Shown here: piece after piece, positions 6,766 through 15,983 of the stretch | Position numbering within the stretch: the first letter of the stretch is position 1 | How the letters are laid out: every line of letters begins with the position of its first letter | Source of the DNA: Marinibium conchae | Lineage (GTDB): Bacteria; Pseudomonadota; Gammaproteobacteria; Enterobacterales; Alteromonadaceae | Direction of reading: 5' to 3' | DNA: 64,000 nucleotides | NCBI RefSeq assembly: GCF_015595035.1 | Contig: NZ_JADNRN010000002.1 | Span: 807,279 to 871,278, forward strand | The notes under the pieces: generated by a model | Database searches by the model: none | The model's input: the letters and a program-made list of their open reading frames with translations, nothing else | What the model was told of the DNA's origin: nothing | Position numbers and translations under genes: made by a program

Positions 6766-9700
6766 ATGCTAACACTAGAACAAGCCGAAGAAATCTTAAG
6801 CGCAAAGTCTAAAATCAATTTTAAAAATGAATCGTTTGCAGGGTTTTCGCATCAATATCAGATTTTAGGAAAGCTCATCACACAGTCTTTGTACTTAAGA
6901 AATTATGAAGAAATTAATGTTGTTAAAACCTATCAAGATGCTTTCGGAAAGAACCTTGATATAAACCCTTGGCAAAGCAAGGAAGGTAAAAAGCTAGGCC
7001 TAAAACTATTCGGGCAATTATGGTCGTCATACATTCCAGATCTATGGGACCTTATATTTACCTTACCTTACCAACAACACTTTTATCGCCGCTCATATCG
7101 AATAGCCAAGAATGAAATTCATATAAATAATGCCATCATGCGCTTAAGAGACATTAACATAGGCGCCTGTGCTGGATTCCGCGATTGTTCGTTTGTGGAG
7201 CTAGTACGTTTGTTGCCTCACTATCCACATCATAGTTTGTCATATCTAATTACTCTGGCGTTGAAAGATAAAAGTAATGAACCTGCGCTTGAGACCGTAG
7301 TGACCGATATCATCAACAACGAAGATGAACTAGGTGCGGTCTCTAGAGATTTATTAAAAGCATTACTGTTGAGTGAAGATAAAAAACATTGGCATTTAGT
7401 AGGACGATTGTTATTAGCCGCGCAGCGCCAAGAGGGTTTGCGACAAAGTATTTTAGAATCGACCGATGAAACTAATGTATCAGCACTCAAATATTTTATA
7501 GACCTTATTTTAGAACACGATTTATCCCGTTTTAGCAGTGTCATACGTGCTGTTGATGCATGGTTTGGGTTCGGCTGGGAAGCCGCAAAGAAGAAAACAG
7601 TGACCCAAACGCTTAGGCTTGCTCAACGCTTTTTAGAGTGCGGCGAAGAGCGAGAAGAAGCGTTTACTAGCAAAAACAACCTTGACGCTTATGTAGCTTA
7701 TTGGGCGGAAGGTGTTTTTGATGCTGTCAAAGCAGTGAATAAGGCGTATTCAGTAATAGCAAGTAAAGACGCGGCCAAACACAATAAACTCGTTGCCTTG
7801 TTTTTTATCTCTTCTACAGAACAACATGCCCCCGCTTTGGTTGACTATATGCTTGAGAATTGGGGAGAGGATATAGAAATAGATTATTGGTTGCTTGAAA
7901 ATACGCCCCCGTTTAATTGGCAGCCTGAATTTTTCGATAAGGTAAGACAAAGTGCCGACGCTCTGCCAAGTAAAGGAAAACGTTTCGGTGGCGACGTATT
8001 TGAATGGCAACACTATGAAATAAGTCCTGCGCACTTTTACAGCTTATTAGTCACGCAGGCGTCTGAGGAACAATTGCAAATATTAGCTTCAAATATTACT
8101 CGCATACCTAGCGAAGCTCGTGAACAACTAATGCGTAAAATATTTCCTAAGCACTTTTCGTATGGCTCTTACGATTATTTATCTACCGCAAAAGACTCTG
8201 CTAAGAAATCGAAAGATAGAGCGCTTAATATTCCATCGGGCCATTGGCAGCGAGCATTAATATATCAAGCCATAAAAGACCGTAATATGTCGGTTATGTA
8301 TACTGGGCTAAGCTGCTTGTCACAACTTGACATCAGCCAAGCAGAATTCTCTACCTTAGTGGATTTACTTGCGCGCCAGAATAAAGAACTACGAGCGAGC
8401 TTGCTGAAAATATTACTCAACCAAAAGCAAGATGATTTGATTGCGGTCACCGATAACTTATTAAGTGCGAGTAATGTCAATCAACGTTTAGCTGGGCTTG
8501 AAATACTGACCAGTTTGGATAAAAAAGATCTTGCAAAAAACTTTGTTGATCAAAAAATTGAGCAATTTAAATCACGAGCAAGCTTTAGTAAAAATGAAGA
8601 AGTGTTGCTGGCGCATTTTGAGCCAAAGGCAACAAACGCCTACACTCTTGAAAACGCATTTGGCGTCGTAGATTTTAGCAAAGTTAGGCCGCTTATTGAC
8701 CCGCAACCTACTCTAACACCAAAAAAGAGTCTTTCAAATTTATTGAAAAGCTCACAAAGCGCGTTTATTAATGATTTTGTTGATGCAAAAAAGATAGTTA
8801 AACAAGTTAATGCTTTGTATGAATTATTAGAACAACACCGAGATGTTGAATTTACCTGCGAGAGCTGGCGAGGAGAAACGAATACATATTTAGTCGCAAA
8901 CAATTGCTCGTACACCAAACATGACTTAGACGGATTAACACCGCAAGAAAAGTACTCATATTTTGCGCTGGCGGAGGTGTGGGAAAGGTGGTATCGCGAA
9001 GCAGCGCTCAATGATTACGAAATGTTTTATGCTTGCACTTATGTCGATCCACATGGCATTCAGCATCATAATTCAAATAAATTAAAAGACTTTGTGCAGT
9101 CCTACTATCCAAATTTAAGTGGTATCAAGCTAGAAAAAACCAAAGAGTTCTTTTATCACAATAAAAATAACTCAGTTAAAAACATTTTAAGCGCCTTGGC
9201 GTCAGCATTTTGCGATCAGCAGCTGCTAAGCGTTTTTTGCATTGAGTGTGTTGAAGACATGGTTGCTTGCTGTCCTAGCGATTTGAAAACAATCAACTTG
9301 GGTAAAAGCAGCTATTGGCAAGAAAACAAAACGTGGGTAGAAGTTATTACCAATTCTGACTTCTTTAATTTTACCGTTGACATAGATGGGTTGATTAACA
9401 AAACTCCAGATATGGCTTTGCGCTATTATGACTTGTGCTGTTACTTGTTTTCTCATCGCGTTGCATTCCCGTCGCCCGTAAAATCCTTCGAAAATTTGTT
9501 GGCGACATCGCTGGCGTCTAAGAATTTTCGTGACAGTATGAGAGTTGGCACAATAGACCCAATATTTGCAATTAAGCTTTATAATAAACAGTTGTTAGAC
9601 GCAGATAACTTAATACTTTCAGGTCTTTTCGACCGGCAAATGTTAGAAATACTAAATGGGCAACAACACCGTCACCAGCAGTCCCTTAAAGGACTGAATT

Positions 9701-11814
9701 TACCCTCACAACAAATGCAAGCTCTTAAACATAGGTTGCTTGAGGTAGAGCTAGCGCGGGGCGATCTCAAAACCGAAGCTACCGCATACATCAATTGGTT
9801 GACGGACTTTACGAGCTATGAATATATGCTTGAAGCATTAACTCGTTTAGGTAAAGAGAGCTTTGACCGAGGTTATAGTTATCACTCTGATAGTAAGAAG
9901 GTATCGTTCAGTCATATTTTGGTCTCTAGCAGCCCTGCAAAAGAAGAAACCTTTGAGCAATTTAGCAGAAGTCTTGATGAAGCCGCGCTTAGCAAAAGCC
10001 GCCTTGTTGAACTTGCGTGCTATGCCACACAATGGGCAGATTGGATAGGGCGTTATTTAAAAATAGACAATTTTACCAAAGCGGTTTGGTGGTTTCATGC
10101 TCATGCCAGTGATTATAGCAATGCAAGAAAAGAAACTGAGATCGCACGCTATTCTTCAATAAGCATTCAAGATTTTAGAAACGGTGCAATTGACATAGAT
10201 TGGTTCAATCAAGTGTATACATCGCTTGGCAAATCAAATTGGAAGTTATTTCACGAAGCCGCAAAATACATCAGCGACGGCAATGGTCACCGACAGGTGA
10301 AGTTATATTCAAGCGTAATGTTGGGTGAGGTAAAAATTACCGAGACCACTAAAAAAGTCATCGATAAACGAGACAAAGACTATTTACGTGCCTTAGGGCT
10401 TATTCCACTGAGTAAGACGGTTCCTGAGAAAGACTTATTAAAGCGTTACAACCTTATTCAAACCTTTCTTAAAGAGAGCAAGCAATTTGGTGCCCAGCGC
10501 CAAGAAAGCGAGCGCATTGCCTGTGAGATTGCCCTAGACAACTTAGCCAGAAACGCTGGCTATGATGATCGCGTTCGCTTTGAGTGGGCAATGGAAGGTA
10601 AGGCAACACAGGCAATAATGGATAAGGCCCAAGTCGAATTTGATGATGTGAGTATGTCGCTTTGTATTGATGAGCATGGCAAAGCGCAGATCCTTGTGCA
10701 AAAGGGAGATAAAACGCAAAAGTCGATACCCGCCAAGTACAAAAAAGACAAAAAAGTGCAAAGCTTGAAAGACGGGAAGACCTATCTTACTAAGCAATAT
10801 GCAAGAACGCGAGACTCACTAGAAAACGCCATGCTGCGCGAGGATGTGTTCTCTCGCAATGAAATTGAAAAAATTATGCAGCATCCGATTGTAAAAGTGA
10901 TGCTGGGTAAAATAGTGTTATTTAATCAAAGCGCGCAAAGCTCTGGATTTTATCAAGACGGCGAGCTTGTAGATGCAAAAGGGCAACATCATAAAATAGA
11001 TGAAACCGATAAACTCGTGATTGCGCACAGCGCGCATTTGCAACACATTGGCTTGTGGAGTGATTATCAAGCATATCTTTTTGAGCACAAAATTAGCCAA
11101 GTTTTTAAGCAAGTTTTCCGCGAGTTGTATATATTAACTGATGATGAAAAAGAACGTGGGAATCGCTCAGAACGCTATCAAGGCTACCAAGTTCAGCCAG
11201 CACAAACCGTGGCTTTGCTGCGGCGTAGGGGCTGGACGGTATCTTATGAAGAGGGCTTACAAAAGGTATTTCACAAGCATGGTTTTATGGCTACTATTTA
11301 CGCCATGGCCGATTGGTTTTCGCCAGCTGATATTGAAGCGCCAACCATAGAGTACGTGTCGTTTCATTCGCTAAAAGACTACACAAACATTCCGCTTAAA
11401 GACATTCCGCCGGTGATTTTTAGTGAAGTCATGCGCGACCTTGATTTAGTCGTAAGCGTAGCGCATGTTGGTCAAGTTGACCCAGAGGCAAGTCATAGCA
11501 CCATGCAAATGCGCGCGGTGCTAGCAAAAGAATCAGCGCGTTTGTTTAAGTTGAATAACGTTGAGGTGAAAGAGCGTCATATTGTTATAAAAGGCAGTTT
11601 AGCAGAATATAGTCTGCACTTAGGCAGTGCTCGCGTGCAGCGAAGGGGTTTAGACTTGAATATTATTGCCGTACAAAGTCAGCACAGAGGACGGGTGTTT
11701 TTGCCTTTTGTGGATGATGATCCTAAGTCGGCAGAGCTAATATCTAAAATGAAACTTTTGGCCGAAGACAATAAAATACAAGACCCGACGATCCTTTCTC
11801 AAATTAATAAATAG
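6766..11814 (+). CDS. Giant DUF4132-domain protein (1682 aa)
   Basis: No signal peptide or membrane segment is evident, so the protein should be cytoplasmic. The first ~1150 residues look like an all-helical, HEAT-like scaffold with many leucine-rich helices. The last ~400 residues match my knowledge of the DUF4132 C-terminal region: RDSLENAMLREDVFSRNEIE, IVKVMLGKIVLFN, LRRRGWTVSYEEGLQKVFHK, and near the end FLPFVDDDPKSAELISKM and KIQDPTILSQI. DUF4132 proteins have no firmly established biochemical activity; some are found with MoxR-type ATPase and VWA genes in predicted conflict systems. Here the only partner is the small gene 72 bases downstream. ATG 6766 is preceded by AAGGA; an earlier in-frame start at 6685 lacks a good site. 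AT-rich codon use resembles accessory DNA. Confidence 0.75.
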   Translation: MLTLEQAEEILSAKSKINFKNESFAGFSHQYQILGKLITQSLYLRNYEEINVVKTYQDAFGKNLDINPWQSKEGKKLGLKLFGQLWSSYIPDLWDLIFTLPYQQHFYRRSYRIAKNEIHINNAIMRLRDINIGACAGFRDCSFVELVRLLPHYPHHSLSYLITLALKDKSNEPALETVVTDIINNEDELGAVSRDLLKALLLSEDKKHWHLVGRLLLAAQRQEGLRQSILESTDETNVSALKYFIDLILEHDLSRFSSVIRAVDAWFGFGWEAAKKKTVTQTLRLAQRFLECGEEREEAFTSKNNLDAYVAYWAEGVFDAVKAVNKAYSVIASKDAAKHNKLVALFFISSTEQHAPALVDYMLENWGEDIEIDYWLLENTPPFNWQPEFFDKVRQSADALPSKGKRFGGDVFEWQHYEISPAHFYSLLVTQASEEQLQILASNITRIPSEAREQLMRKIFPKHFSYGSYDYLSTAKDSAKKSKDRALNIPSGHWQRALIYQAIKDRNMSVMYTGLSCLSQLDISQAEFSTLVDLLARQNKELRASLLKILLNQKQDDLIAVTDNLLSASNVNQRLAGLEILTSLDKKDLAKNFVDQKIEQFKSRASFSKNEEVLLAHFEPKATNAYTLENAFGVVDFSKVRPLIDPQPTLTPKKSLSNLLKSSQSAFINDFVDAKKIVKQVNALYELLEQHRDVEFTCESWRGETNTYLVANNCSYTKHDLDGLTPQEKYSYFALAEVWERWYREAALNDYEMFYACTYVDPHGIQHHNSNKLKDFVQSYYPNLSGIKLEKTKEFFYHNKNNSVKNILSALASAFCDQQLLSVFCIECVEDMVACCPSDLKTINLGKSSYWQENKTWVEVITNSDFFNFTVDIDGLINKTPDMALRYYDLCCYLFSHRVAFPSPVKSFENLLATSLASKNFRDSMRVGTIDPIFAIKLYNKQLLDADNLILSGLFDRQMLEILNGQQHRHQQSLKGLNLPSQQMQALKHRLLEVELARGDLKTEATAYINWLTDFTSYEYMLEALTRLGKESFDRGYSYHSDSKKVSFSHILVSSSPAKEETFEQFSRSLDEAALSKSRLVELACYATQWADWIGRYLKIDNFTKAVWWFHAHASDYSNARKETEIARYSSISIQDFRNGAIDIDWFNQVYTSLGKSNWKLFHEAAKYISDGNGHRQVKLYSSVMLGEVKITETTKKVIDKRDKDYLRALGLIPLSKTVPEKDLLKRYNLIQTFLKESKQFGAQRQESERIACEIALDNLARNAGYDDRVRFEWAMEGKATQAIMDKAQVEFDDVSMSLCIDEHGKAQILVQKGDKTQKSIPAKYKKDKKVQSLKDGKTYLTKQYARTRDSLENAMLREDVFSRNEIEKIMQHPIVKVMLGKIVLFNQSAQSSGFYQDGELVDAKGQHHKIDETDKLVIAHSAHLQHIGLWSDYQAYLFEHKISQVFKQVFRELYILTDDEKERGNRSERYQGYQVQPAQTVALLRRRGWTVSYEEGLQKVFHKHGFMATIYAMADWFSPADIEAPTIEYVSFHSLKDYTNIPLKDIPPVIFSEVMRDLDLVVSVAHVGQVDPEASHSTMQMRAVLAKESARLFKLNNVEVKERHIVIKGSLAEYSLHLGSARVQRRGLDLNIIAVQSQHRGRVFLPFVDDDPKSAELISKMKLLAEDNKIQDPTILSQINK

Positions 11815-11886
11815 ACATAACAATGATTAGAATTAGCTTTGTGGGTGCTTCTTATTTTAACTTGTGACGGATTACAGTGAGTAGAT

Positions 11887-12324
11887 ATGAATATTGAGAT
11901 TAAACTAAAGAAGCTGGGTAAAAAGAAAGTTCTGTCGATTGTATTAACACTCGATTGTAGTCCAAGTTCTTTGCAAGAGCTGATCGAAGCGTGCGTCAGA
12001 AGTGAAGTTAGACGTTACAATGAAAAAAGAAGAGAATCAGAGCTTGCTGATACGGGCCACGCTTCTCTGACTTCTTTTCTTAGCTCCCAGCAAATCTCTG
12101 ATCAATTGGAACATGGTAAGGTTAGTTTTGGGGATATCACTAATAAAACCATTGTAGATGAAAATAAGGCGATTGAAGACGCGATATTAGCTTTCAAAGA
12201 TGGTCTATTTTTAGTCTTCTTAGATGACCAAGAACTGGCAACATTAAACTCATTAATTAGGCTAACGGAATCTACGAATCTCACCTTTGTAAAAATGGTT
12301 TTTTTGACTGGTACACATTGGTAG
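11887..12324 (+). CDS. Small conserved partner of the DUF4132 protein
   Basis: This 145-residue hypothetical protein starts with a ubiquitin-like or beta-rich stretch (MNIEIKLKKLGKKKVLSIVL). Conserved-looking blocks follow: EVRRYNEKRRES, SDQLEHGKVSFGDITN, AIEDAILAFKDGLFLVFLDD and a terminal FVKMVFLTGTHW. As far as I recall, short genes with the same GKVxFG...AFxDGLFxVFxDD...LxG.xW pattern follow DUF4132 genes in distant bacteria. That recollection could not be checked here. The gap of 72 bases and same strand suggest one operon. No catalytic motif is visible, so a binding or regulatory role is plausible but unproven. Confidence 0.65.
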   Translation: MNIEIKLKKLGKKKVLSIVLTLDCSPSSLQELIEACVRSEVRRYNEKRRESELADTGHASLTSFLSSQQISDQLEHGKVSFGDITNKTIVDENKAIEDAILAFKDGLFLVFLDDQELATLNSLIRLTESTNLTFVKMVFLTGTHW

Positions 12325-12416
12325 CTTTTTGGATACAAGCATTTATAAAGTATAGGTTTACCGAGCGAGTTCTATTTTAAATTGTCAATAAGGGAATAAC
12401 CAATATATCTAAAGGA

Positions 12417-12432
12417 GCTGCCACTTGGCAGC
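12417..12432. repeat. Short perfect hairpin in the intergenic region
   Basis: GCTGCCA-CT-TGGCAGC is a 7-bp perfect inverted repeat without a T-run, inside the 250-base gap between the small DUF4132 partner and the M20 gene. It overlaps AAAGGAG. Function is unclear; nothing else stands out in this gap. Confidence 0.3.
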
Positions 12433-12574
12433 AATAGAGACGACATGGGCGATTGAATTTTTTGAACGACTTTGTAGCGCCGACGTGAGAGCTCACAAAT
12501 TGTGATTTTATTCATTAGCAAGATGCGATATCGTAACTCCCCAGGCATTGATAAAAACAACAATAAGGCAAATT

Positions 12575-13888
12575 ATGAAAGCGTTACTTCCTTTAGTCCT
12601 AGCGATGAGTTTAGGCTCTTTTGCTACAATCAGTTCAGCACACAATCACGGCGTTGCTGACGTAGCCGCAATGGCCGACAAAATTGAGCCCCAAGTTATT
12701 AAGTGGCGCCATCATCTGCATCAGAATCCAGAACTCTCGAATAGAGAATTTGAAACCGCAAAGTACATTGAAAAGTACCTGCGTGGTTTAGGTCTTGAAG
12801 TGCAAACAGGCGTTGCTATTACGGGCGTGGTTGCGGTGCTAGATTCTGGGAAGCCAGGACCAACGGTTGCCTTACGTGCCGACATGGATGGCTTGCCGGT
12901 ACCTGAGATAAACGATTTACCTTTTAAGTCTACTGCAACTGGCATGTTGGATGGTAACGAAGTGCCAGTTATGCATGCTTGTGGACACGATACGCACATG
13001 GCTATGCTAATGGGAGCAGCAAAAATACTTACCGATATGAAGGGTGAACTGCGTGGTAAAGTGAAGTTTATCTTTCAGCCAGCGGAAGAGGGAGCACCTA
13101 CCGGAGAGCGCGGTGGTGCAGAAGTCATGGTTGAGGAAGGTGTATTAAAGAACCCTGATGTAGATGTTATATTTGGTCTACATATCAGTGCGAATACCGA
13201 TGTCGGCAAGGTTCGTTATCGACATGGCGGTATTATGGCTGCAGTCGACCCATTCAAAATAGTGGTAAAAGGCAAACAGGCGCATGGTGCTTATCCATGG
13301 AAAAGTGTCGATCCAATCACTACTTCAGCGCAGATTATAATGGCATTGCAAACCGTGGTGAGTCGAGAAATCAAAGTCATTGACGACGCTGCAGTGGTAA
13401 CGATTGGCTCTATTCATGGCGGCAATCGCTCGAATATTATTCCAAACGAAGTAACGATGGTAGGTACTATTCGTACGCTTAACAAAGCGGCGCGCGACCA
13501 TATGTATGAAGCAATCCCACGCAAGGTTAAAGGAATAGCAGATAGTATGAGAGCCGAAGCTGAGGTGACTTTGCCTTTGGATTATAGCTACCCAATTACT
13601 TTCAATGATCATGATTTGATGGATAAAGTGCTGCCGACCTTAGTGCGCACAGCAGGCCAAGAAAACGTGATTAACTCCAAAGCGGTGACTGGCGCGGAAG
13701 ATTTTTCTTTCTTCCAGCAAGAAGTGCCAGGCGTTTATCTTTGGGTAGGTGGAAAACCTCTTGATGTTTCGGAAGAAGATTCTCCAGCTCACCATACTCC
13801 AGAGTTCTTTGTTGATGATAGTGGCATGAAACTAGGCGTTAAGTTACTGACTAATATGACGCTAGACTACATGAACGCGAGTAAATAG
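12575..13888 (+). CDS. Exported M20-family amidohydrolase (IAA-amino acid/hippurate hydrolase-like)
   Basis: The 437-residue protein has an N-terminal signal peptide (MKALLPLVLAMSLGSFATI, cleavage near SSAHN). The M20D metal-binding pattern follows: ALRADMDGLP, MHACGHDTHMAML (about residues 131-143), FQPAEEGAPTGERGG and a late TGAEDFSFF. These zinc peptidases hydrolyse N-acyl or amide-linked amino acids; the secretion signal suggests use of external or periplasmic substrates. I chose ATG 12575 with TAAGG upstream over TTG 12548. It is a single gene followed by a strong terminator. Confidence 0.9.
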   Translation: MKALLPLVLAMSLGSFATISSAHNHGVADVAAMADKIEPQVIKWRHHLHQNPELSNREFETAKYIEKYLRGLGLEVQTGVAITGVVAVLDSGKPGPTVALRADMDGLPVPEINDLPFKSTATGMLDGNEVPVMHACGHDTHMAMLMGAAKILTDMKGELRGKVKFIFQPAEEGAPTGERGGAEVMVEEGVLKNPDVDVIFGLHISANTDVGKVRYRHGGIMAAVDPFKIVVKGKQAHGAYPWKSVDPITTSAQIIMALQTVVSREIKVIDDAAVVTIGSIHGGNRSNIIPNEVTMVGTIRTLNKAARDHMYEAIPRKVKGIADSMRAEAEVTLPLDYSYPITFNDHDLMDKVLPTLVRTAGQENVINSKAVTGAEDFSFFQQEVPGVYLWVGGKPLDVSEEDSPAHHTPEFFVDDSGMKLGVKLLTNMTLDYMNASK

Positions 13889-13942
13889 AGTGTAAAAAGA
13901 GTGATAGGCGCCAAATTAAGCGTCAATTATTGCTATAAAAAA

Positions 13943-13974
13943 GCACGATATTGCGTATAATATCGTGCTTTTTT
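13943..13974 (+). terminator. Rho-independent terminator after the M20 gene
   Basis: GCACGATATT (13943-13952) pairs perfectly with AATATCGTGC (13959-13968), with a 6-base loop, a preceding A-run and a T6 tail. The flanking A/T runs could make it work in both directions. Confidence 0.85.
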
Positions 13975-14028
13975 AATGGCCAAGAAAAACTTCTGCTCTT
14001 TGGCTTACCTAACTAAGTGGTATTTAAA

Positions 14029-14520
14029 ATGGCGCAAGTCGCAATCGTGATGGGCTCAACTTCTGATTGGCCTACAATGCAAAAAGCAGCTCTAATGTTA
14101 AAAGAGCTTGGTGTGTCTTTTGAAGCTAAGGTTGTTTCCGCCCACCGTACTCCAAATTTGCTAGTTGAGTTTGCTGAAACCGCAGCAGAGAAAGGTATAC
14201 AAGTTATCATTGCTGGAGCTGGTGGTGCTGCGCATTTACCAGGCATGATTGCCGCTCACACTCATATTCCTGTATTTGGTTGTCCTGTCCGCTCAAGTCA
14301 ACTGAATGGTCTTGATTCTCTACTATCGATCGTGCAAATGCCTAAAGGTGTTGCAGTAGGCACTTTGGCTATTGGCGAAGCTGGCGCTGCGAACGCAGGT
14401 TTGTTGGCAGCTCAGGTAATAGCGCTACAAGAACCCGCAGTTCGCGATGCTATTATCGCTTTTAGAAATAAACAAACCGATACCGTAATGCAAAACCAAA
14501 CATTGGAATTAGACGATTGA
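14029..14520 (+). CDS. purE: 5-(carboxyamino)imidazole ribonucleotide mutase PurE
   Basis: The 163-residue protein has the class I PurE signatures: [14 protein letters not shown] at the N-terminus, KVVSAHRTP (about 38-46), and [12 protein letters not shown] plus [12 protein letters not shown]. It converts N5-CAIR to CAIR in purine synthesis as an octamer. Start is ATG 14029; a GTG four codons earlier is less likely. It overlaps purK by 4 bases, and the pair acts consecutively in the pathway. I see no obvious PurR operator in the short upstream region. Confidence 0.97.
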   Translation: MAQVAIVMGSTSDWPTMQKAALMLKELGVSFEAKVVSAHRTPNLLVEFAETAAEKGIQVIIAGAGGAAHLPGMIAAHTHIPVFGCPVRSSQLNGLDSLLSIVQMPKGVAVGTLAIGEAGAANAGLLAAQVIALQEPAVRDAIIAFRNKQTDTVMQNQTLELDD

Positions 14521-15656
14521 GAGTTTTAGTCTATGGCGCAGGCCAGCTTGCACAAATGATGTATCTTGCTGCAGCACCCTTGGGTGTCATCGTCAGCGCT
14601 GTCGACGTGGCTACGGAAACTGTGGTCAATCCGGTCTCTAAAAAGCCAACCGGCATTAGCTTGGCCAATGCAATCGAAGAAGCCCAAGCAATCACGGTTG
14701 AATTCGAACATGTTCCAGAGCACTTATTAGTCGACGCTGATAAAAGCCAAAAGCTCTATCCAAATATTGCATCTATTATGGCTGGCGCTGATCGCGTTCG
14801 TGAAAAAGCCTTGTTATCGAAATACAATATTCCGAATTGCCCGCACATGATCATTAACGATGTGAGTCAGCTTGATCAAGTGCTCAGTACTTTGGGTGAG
14901 AGAGTTATTTTTAAAGCAAGTCGCGACGGCTATGATGGTTATGGTCAGTGGCGCATGGCTGATGCTTCCGACCTCGACAAACTGCGTACGGAGTTTGCTG
15001 CCCTCGATTTGAAAAAAGTACCGTTAGTAGCCGAAACCATGCAAGATTTTGATAGAGAAATCTCATTGATCGGCGCAAGAGACAAAGACGGCAATGTTAA
15101 GTGTTTTAGCCTTGCTGAAAACTTGCATCATCAAGGGCAGTTACATGTATCGGTTGCACCTATTACGGGTCTAACGGAAAGTTTGCAAGAAAAAGCCAAT
15201 AAGATATTCGATACACTAGCCACAGGCATGGATTACGTTGGTGTGCTTGCTGTCGAGTTATTCCAATGTGGCGATGAACTGCTGGTAAATGAAATAGCGC
15301 CGCGGGTACATAATTCGGGGCATTGGACTCAGCAGGGCGCTGATACCTGTCAATTTGAACAACACATACGCGCTGTATTGAATCTTCCCCTAGGAAGCAC
15401 AGATGCGCATAGCATTAGTGCAATGGTAAATATTATTGGTTGCACATCTTTCAGCCGCGATTTAATCAGTATTCCGGGTGCTCACCTGCATTGGTATGGA
15501 AAGGAAGTGCGAGCTAAACGTAAAATGGGGCATATTAACGTCGTGGCTAGTTCACATAAGGCGCTAGGCGATAAGCTTAATAATCTATTGGCCTTTTTAC
15601 CTCTTGAGCACTTCCCGGAACTTAAAGCGGAAGCAGCTAGACTACAAGCAAATTGA
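14517..15656 (+). CDS. purK: 5-(carboxyamino)imidazole ribonucleotide synthase PurK
   Basis: The 379-residue ATP-grasp enzyme has an N-terminal dinucleotide-like fold ([15 protein letters not shown]), the ATP-grasp signature [14 protein letters not shown], and the metal/ATP site [15 protein letters not shown] followed by [15 protein letters not shown]. It carboxylates AIR with ATP and bicarbonate to give the PurE substrate. It starts at TTG 14517, overlapping the purE TGA, so translation is coupled. Confidence 0.97.
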   Translation: MRVLVYGAGQLAQMMYLAAAPLGVIVSAVDVATETVVNPVSKKPTGISLANAIEEAQAITVEFEHVPEHLLVDADKSQKLYPNIASIMAGADRVREKALLSKYNIPNCPHMIINDVSQLDQVLSTLGERVIFKASRDGYDGYGQWRMADASDLDKLRTEFAALDLKKVPLVAETMQDFDREISLIGARDKDGNVKCFSLAENLHHQGQLHVSVAPITGLTESLQEKANKIFDTLATGMDYVGVLAVELFQCGDELLVNEIAPRVHNSGHWTQQGADTCQFEQHIRAVLNLPLGSTDAHSISAMVNIIGCTSFSRDLISIPGAHLHWYGKEVRAKRKMGHINVVASSHKALGDKLNNLLAFLPLEHFPELKAEAARLQAN

Positions 15657-15700
15657 TCATAAGAGCTTGACTTGCAGCGCTTAATCCATAAAATACGCAT

Positions 15701-15731
15701 CGCTTTGTTAGGAGTCTTCCTTAACAAAGCG
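15701..15731 (+). terminator. Hairpin between purK and tRNA-Thr
   Basis: CGCTTTGTTA-GGA pairs with TCCTTAACAAAGCG with a single bulged base and a 5-base loop. There is no T-run. It may end purEK transcription or be part of a tRNA precursor processed by RNases; the sequence does not decide. Confidence 0.4.
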
Positions 15732-15743
15732 CACTCTTTGTGT

Positions 15744-15819
<76 letters not shown>

Positions 15820-15983
15820 TTTTCCCCAAGCTTATCTTTATCAGCCTTTCGTTCACCAAGAATGTTGTTAAAGCATCGGAAAACACGATGCTATTTGCAA
15901 TTTAAACAGTATTTTTATTGGTGTTAATCCAGACTACACTTTTCATAAATAACTTAATCAACCATACAACTGAGATTATATTT

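Noticed and set aside
12480..12520. CRP-type operator (GTGAGAGCTCAC) upstream of the M20 gene
   Set aside because: The half sites are spaced by 2-4 bases, not the six of the CRP consensus TGTGA-N6-TCACA.
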